Of a DNA stretch of 64,000 nucleotides, positions 58,546 through 64,000 are shown piece by piece (within the stretch, counting starts at the first letter, position 1; the number at the start of each line of letters is the position of its first letter). The stretch lies in the NCBI RefSeq assembly GCF_964340395.1, contig NC_135562.1, positions 7,390,134-7,454,133 on the forward strand, in the 5' to 3' direction. Position numbers and translations under genes: made by a program. The notes beneath the pieces were generated by a model. That model was not told the origin of the DNA, ran no database searches, and was given only the letters and a program-made list of their open reading frames with translations. This DNA is from Glandiceps talaboti. Its lineage: Eukaryota; Hemichordata; Enteropneusta; Spengelidae.

Positions 58546-59429
58546 ATTCTGGAGGTATTCATTCTGGGGTTTTTTTCGTTTGCAGAAGAGTCATCAGCAT
58601 TGAATATAAACAGCCATCCAGATTCATAAATATCTAGAAAGAGGCAAATATGGTTAAATTTACAGAATGGACATTCTATACCCCAGGGAACCCCCTAACA
58701 AAATTGTGAAAAATTCTGAAATTTTAGCATCTGCCCAACAGATAGTACACTCAACTCTGTTAGCAATGGCATTTAAAATTAATGGGTACCATTTTCAAAC
58801 AATTTATTTTATGTTATTTTTTATTCAAAAATACACTTTTGACATTTTAGAATAGCTACAACTTAATACAAGATTTACATTTACAAGAATAACCCTGCCC
58901 TGTATGTAGGGTGTGATTGCATAGAATTACAGAAACCAAGTAACTATTAAAAGGTTAATACTTGGTATAAACTTCCCAGAAAATAATTTATGAGACGACT
59001 AATTCTTTATAAATATATTTTGTATTAAAGGCTTAAGCTGTCCTTCTTTATTACTTCAGAGAGTTAGATTAGCAAGATCATCATTCAGTATTTAGTGTGC
59101 GTCTCTTTGTAATCATATCCACAATTTGTACTGTTTACACACTCGCATCTTCTTGTCACCATGACTATAAGTATTTTATCACCATTCTAATGATGTCCTG
59201 TCTCTTCTGGTTATCTTCAGAGACTTGTCATTTTCCTTGCCAATTTCTTACATTCAGGAATCATCCCCAGCAGTTCCGGATTGATTCCCAGCGGTCCTCA
59301 CTTGTAATCAGTAAAATGTGTTTTAACACCAAATTATAATTCATAGCTTGGAAATTCAGTTATGCATTATGTATTTCTAAGTTGGAATCAATGAACCCAG
59401 ACTGCGATATATTCAGAAATATTATAATT
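58546..59429. other. Non-coding stretch
   Basis: Nothing supported. Confidence 0.35.
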
Positions 59430-59630
59430 TGGCTTAACTGTAGATGTAATCTTTCAACACCTCCTTTATTACCGACAGCTTCAGTGTTGAAATTTTCAAA
59501 TTAGAAGTGTTTTGTGTCTGCATTTTTTTATTGTGAACATCCACGTCGAATGTTCAAAATGATTTTAAATTTTACTTGGCTGCAGATATAACTTTCCAAC
59601 ACCTCTTTAGGACTGTCGGCTGCCATCTTG
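59430..59630 (+). repeat. Direct repeat, ~148-bp offset
   Basis: ACTGTAGATGTAATCTTTCA with ACACCTCCTTTATTACCGAC is echoed by GCTGCAGATATAACTTTCCA with ACACCTCTTTAGGACTGTCG. A TCTTG pentamer run follows at 59627-59645. Confidence 0.6.
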
Positions 59631-59794
59631 TCTTGTCTTGTCTTGTAGAATCCCCCTTTCAAAAGAAGCACCTCCAGCAAAGTATGGATTGCCTTTATTG
59701 ATAACAATTTTCAATTCAAGATTACTTGGTGTGCATAAATTAAGGATGTCTATTGCCGTGTAGCAGTTGTCTTGAAATGTTATCTACACAAACA

Positions 59795-59945
59795 CCTCTG
59801 GGTCCCATGCTATGAAACCTATAGCCAGTAACCTAAGATGGTCAAATGGAGCTTTTTCTGAGGAGAACTTTACACAATTTACGTAAGACTTTGCCACAAC
59901 TTGAACTGGAGTCCTGCAAATAAGCAAAACATTGTGGTCAGAAGT
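59795..59945 (+). repeat. Dispersed repeat R9, copy 2
   Basis: GGGTCCCATGCTATGAAACC, CAATTTACGTAAGACTTTGC and ACAACTTGAACT correspond to blocks at 41085-41225. Confidence 0.45.
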
Positions 59946-61130
59946 AGGGATAGCGTGTAATTAATGATCAAAATGCTGCATATCAAACAAAAAGCACTTT
60001 GTCCAGACAATTAGTTATTTGTTAATATTTATCATGTTTTTGTCAGTAATGGAGTGTGTTTTCTTTCAATTTATTCACGGCCTAATCCAAGTATTGTTGT
60101 TTCATCACTTGCTGTAAATGGATTTTAAATTTGAGTCATTCTGTTTGGTTTCTTTACACATTTTTTTAAAATCCTGATTAATTTTACCCAAAGGAACAAA
60201 TTGTCAGCATCACGTTTTAATTTTAATATTAACTACAATATACATTAAGGAATGAATGAAATAATAATGTCATTTATAACGCATCGTTTTCATACAGCCT
60301 TCAATGATTGGATTAGATTGTGTCACATGGTATGAAATAGTAACCCATAGCGACCATAATTTGCATAGAGTTAGGCAGTAGTCGTGTTCTAGTTGCCCTA
60401 GCATAGGAGTCTTTTTGGGTGATTTGCATGGACTGTGGAAGAATATGTGCCTGAGAATATGATGTGTTATGAAACACTTATTGTCTGACCTTATTCGGGC
60501 ACTAGTCGATGTCATATTACTCCTCTCACTGTTATGTAGCAACTGGTTCCCTCAACTTTGAGACTCAAGAAATAGTTACTTTATAACAGCCCTTGTGGTT
60601 AAATAGATGTCTATCAGTGCCATCATAGCCAGGCAATAAGTGTAAACATGTTAGTGTTCACAATAGCTAGCTCACATTTGTAAAGATAAAAGTATACAAA
60701 CAAATACTTATGAAGATTTCTACAGCCCAAGTCAAAAATTTTGTGGAAGCAAATTCCGAATTTGGGATTTGCAAGAACATGTTTACTGTGCGTTTGTAAT
60801 AACTGAAACCCAGAATCGTTATTCATTCTCCTATATACATATTAAACTATCAATGGTACCAGCATTATATCCTGAATTTATTGACAAATACTTCTATGGC
60901 AAATAGCTTGGTCTCCATGACACTTGTGGAGTCATGAAGAGCGTATGGTTTAGAGTGGTTGGCTTGAAATCTATAAGTTGCTGGTTAAGCCTCTTTGCTG
61001 TTGTAATTTCTGAATAGCTAAAAGTCCTTGCGCAAGATATAATGAACCACTATTGTGCCCAATGAACACAGCTGTATAATTTTGGGACCTTTTCAGATAG
61101 AGTTTGCAATGTGAATGCTTTAATTCTCAG
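59946..61130. other. Non-coding stretch
   Basis: Nothing supported on either strand. Confidence 0.35.
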
Positions 61131-61324
61131 TACCTGAAATAGAATATTACTGCCTAGGTTGCATCATTAAAATAACGAACATTCAAATTCTTGGTTGACA
61201 CCATAACTTCCACCCCACACACTACACATGTATTACTATAGGTACACGTGAGAATAAGTCAACCTTCTTGTTCTATTTTGACCATCTAGCATGAGGAAAA
61301 ATGCTATTGCAGGTACTGAGTGTT
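61131..61324. mobile_element. Miniature inverted-repeat element R4, copy 2
   Basis: The left end CTCAGTACCTGAAATAG and the right end CTATTGCAGGTACTGAG form 17-bp terminal inverted repeats with one mismatch. The interior matches the 37.4-kb copy over CTTGGTTGACACCATAA, GAGAATAAGTCAACCTTCTT, GTTCTATTTTGACC and TCTAGCATGA. It has no coding capacity. Confidence 0.75.
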
Positions 61325-61749
61325 GTATGCACTTAAATGGATTGTATGATCCCAGGGGGTTGAAGAAGTAGAAATTTTCGAAATATTAGCAAAAATTAGA
61401 TTATATCAAAGAATTAATGTGTTTAGTATCAATACAAAAAAACTGGTTGCTTTGCTTTTATTGTCTTTTTGAGTTAAAGGATTTGGGTTATAAGTACTAA
61501 TTGCTGTGTATTGTTTTATTTAAGTCGTTAATTTGTTAATTGATATGTTAATTTCTATGTTAATAGCAATGTTAATTGCATCATTAGTGAACCCTATAAT
61601 TGCAGAAAGTAGTGGAATACAAGTATCTCAAAGAGGTGCAAAGCATGGGGCATTGACCACATTTGAACATTTTTTTGTGCTCTATGTGGGGGGGGGGAGA
61701 CATTTGCATTTCAGTAGACATTTCAATCAGCCGACAGTCACTGTCCCCA

Positions 61750-61751
<2 letters not shown>
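61325..61751. other. Non-coding stretch
   Basis: TTAATTGATATGTTAATTTC-type words repeat near 61530-61580. A short G run is at 61687-61697. Confidence 0.4.

Positions 61752-61828
<77 letters not shown>
61752..61828 (+). repeat. (CT)n microsatellite, ~77 bp
   Basis: This is a pure CT dinucleotide tract. The Ser/Leu and Arg/Glu frames through it are artefacts. Confidence 0.97.
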
Positions 61829-61832
<4 letters not shown>

Positions 61833-62511
61833 AATATGTCATTATTTCAAAATTAATCCTTCCTTCTGGTGTACATTTGACTTGAAAGAATAAATGATAT
61901 TATAGAGTTCACTTGAAATGTTGTTTAATGCAATAACTATGTATAATTTATATTCATAATACCAGCAACTTTGTTTATCAAGAATGTCACCATTATGTCA
62001 ATGAATATATGAGAAGTGGATGTCACTATAAACATTACAATATACTAGAGACTCGGGAGGTCAGATGTCAGAATTTACCTACTTACCTACCTGTCTACCC
62101 CTATCAGAATGAATTAAGCCATCTATTTTTTTTTAAAGGGGCCAGCCCATTAATGGAACTCCAGCTCCCCCCATTTGTAGAGTTGGTGCATTAATATTGA
62201 GAATAATAAGCATTACAAAACTGCACATTTACCTCTGGGGGTAATTTAACCAACTGTAATAATCTACTCACCCCTATTCAAAGTGGATTGACCCTGTTAA
62301 AAAAAAACAACTGTCTATTTGACAACTCTCCATCCCCCCATTCAGAATGTAATGGTCCATAATAAAAAACAAAAGACTTCTCTATTAATGCAAATAGGGT
62401 GGACAAAAACAAAAGCAGGTAGAATTAGCATCAAACTGACCTTGTTCACAGTAATGATAGCTGCAATGACTTACAGTCTGTAGATATTACACTCCATGTA
62501 ATAGTATCTAG
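61829..62511. other. Non-coding stretch
   Basis: Nothing supported. Confidence 0.35.
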
Positions 62512-62582
62512 GTGAATGATGTTGAACTGAATCTGGCAGCTAATTTCTCACGAGCTACACGTCCTCAGTTGGATATTTCCCT
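62512..62582 (+). other. Weak candidate exon
   Basis: After ATAGTATCTAG the segment is open to CCCT|GTATGT and locally richer in G+C, encoding NDVELNLAANFSRATRPQL. The acceptor is poor. The frame continues open to 62892, including YRIKFPADGKCVLEIIQLF before a TAA. The product is unknown. Confidence 0.13.
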
Positions 62583-62928
62583 GTATGTTTTGACTGAGGT
62601 TTTTGTTCTACTAAAGTGTATATTATTACAGTACATATGTAGTCACATAATTGTGTCTCCATGTTGTCAAATGCGGAACATAAACAGTGTTTTGTACTAC
62701 AGTGTTTTGGTGGGTTGTCCATGGATGTTTTTTTTTTCAACCCTTGCTTTTATCAAAGCTTTATGTATTTATTACTCTGTGAACACATGGCCACCTGTTA
62801 GTCACTACAAACAAAGTTCCTACCGTATCAAATTCCCAGCTGATGGCAAATGTGTTCTTGAGATCATCCAACTATTTACGTCACTGCTATAATTTCAACA
62901 TTTGACCTGACGTTGTTATCTTTCACAG

Positions 62929-63110
62929 GGCTTGAAGTAGAGGTTGAACTGTAGTTGGAAGGCAAGGAAGACACCCTAGTCCTTGGCTGTACAGAACGGT
63001 GTTTTCCCGCAATTTTTTTACCTTATTTGGAATACCATCAACGATATTCTGGATATATCTTATTTTGGATTGTGTTTTCGAAAAGGAATAACTGCTGAAT
63101 CAAGAAACAG
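62929..63110 (+). other. Candidate 5' untranslated exon (no ATG)
   Basis: The acceptor CGTTGTTATCTTTCACAG and the donor AAGAAACAG|GTAAGAG are both close to consensus and bound 182 bases. All three frames have a stop within the first 35 bases, and the plus strand contains no ATG at all, as expected for a 5' leader exon of a plus-strand gene extending beyond the window. There is no independent support, so a pseudo-exon remains possible. Confidence 0.35.
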
Positions 63111-63744
63111 GTAAGAGTTCTGTTCCTTTGAATTATTTTGTAAATTTTACAACAAAGTTCCGTCACAAAATATTTCTCATACATTTTTGTTTTATCTATA
63201 TTTATTTCTGGCTAAATACCTGGAATTATCCAAAATTACATGCCAATATTATCATACTTTCAAATTATGACAAAAATTTGCAGTTTTTAACAGTTTTTTT
63301 GCTATCGATTTTTGTACCAAACAGGTCATAAGGAAACAAAAATCATATTTTAAAAAAAATTTGAAAATGAAATGAAAAATAAAATTAATGTAAATGAAAA
63401 AATGGCTCTCAAAAAATTAACATGTTACGAAAAATATGAATTTTTTCATGTTATCTTTTGAGTAACAAAGAATACAATATTTATGGCAATTTCCCCATCA
63501 ATTTTTATATAATTTTTGACATTGAATAATAATGGGATACGTTATTTGCAAAGATGGCATCTAACTATAGGTTTGAAATAATACCATTGAAATGCCTTGA
63601 TGCCTAGAAACCATTCACATGCAAATTAGATTATTTCTGTATCTGAGTGTTTGTGAACATGAACCTTGATATGAAAGTGTATGCAAAATAACCTGTATTA
63701 TTGATATGAGCATAGTTTATACAATAGAAGTAACTGATATGAAC
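63111..63744. other. AT-rich non-coding stretch
   Basis: Would be intronic if the preceding exon is real. Nothing else is seen. Confidence 0.35.
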
Positions 63745-63964
63745 CAGTGTGCCATCTGCATGCAAGTCAATTTGACGTGTCACTGACGCACACGATTTCT
63801 AGTGACGCACCAAATTTTGGTGTTACCGTATCTCTTACTATGTGGTGACTCACAAGAAATCCAAGTTTTTCTCATTTTCTCGCAACAACAAATTTTGGCA
63901 TTTCATTAGAGTTTGGAGTAATTAAACTGACAGTATATTTACTCCAAGGTTAGAGGGAACACTG
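63745..63964. mobile_element. hAT-like miniature element R3, copy 2
   Basis: The left end CAGTGTGCCATCTGCATGC and the right end TTAGAGGGAACACTG are imperfect inverted repeats of the same type as at 9929. The flanks ATATGAAC and GTATGGAC match at 6 of 8 positions, a plausible aged 8-bp target duplication. It is shorter (220 bp) but shares CTAGTGACGCAC, ACTATGTGGTGACTCACAAG and TTTCTCATTTT with copy 1. Confidence 0.68.
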
Positions 63965-64000
63965 GTATGGACTGTACTTCAATGTAAGCATACTGCACCG

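Noticed and set aside
61533-61893. Ser/Leu-rich and Arg/Glu-rich open frames
   Set aside because: They are produced by the CT dinucleotide tract at 61752-61828.

Overview
The window looks like nuclear DNA from an animal, most likely a marine invertebrate such as a mollusc or hemichordate. It is AT-rich (roughly one third G+C by eye) and has no long open reading frames or operon-like packing. It is crowded with short non-autonomous transposons, a tRNA-derived SINE, simple repeats and many degenerate tandem arrays. No gene product could be recognised with confidence, so this is best read as intergenic and/or long-intron sequence with a few short candidate exons.

Layout. 0-10 kb: a fold-back repeat, an inverted copy of a repeat carrying 21-bp-spaced TGACRTA motifs, a candidate minus-strand terminal exon (2596-2871), and weak plus-strand exon candidates at 2.1, 4.0, 6.1, 8.75 and 9.1 kb. 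10-20 kb: a complete hAT-like miniature element with an 8-bp target duplication, a degenerate ~150-bp array, a 58-bp minisatellite with higher-order structure (13.0-14.7 kb), and a degenerate array at 18.6-19.6 kb. 20-32 kb: a minus-strand SINE, a palindrome-bearing element, a 1.25-kb element with terminal inverted repeats and an internal 114-bp array, a long poly-G tract, more degenerate arrays and an ATGT-type microsatellite. 32-50 kb: a 54-bp hairpin-bearing array, a TIR miniature element, a TATAT microsatellite, a miRNA-like stem-loop at 41.7 kb, a dimeric ~140-bp array, a 136-bp array and the best plus-strand internal exon candidate (49739-49882). 50-64 kb: a ~140-bp array, a ~115-bp inverted repeat (54.5-54.9 kb), further copies of the dispersed families, a CT tract, a spliced-exon-like segment with no ATG (62929-63110) and a second hAT-like copy at the right edge.

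How the parts may relate. Several plus-strand exon candidates (9113, 29138, 34731, 37193, 40504, 49739) can be joined without breaking frame, which fits one long plus-strand gene with very large introns. At least one other set of candidates is equally phase-compatible, so this is a hypothesis and not an annotation. The clearest result is a set of dispersed repeat families defined by comparing copies within the window. Some carry transcription-factor-like motifs: paired POU octamers and evenly spaced CRE-like sites.
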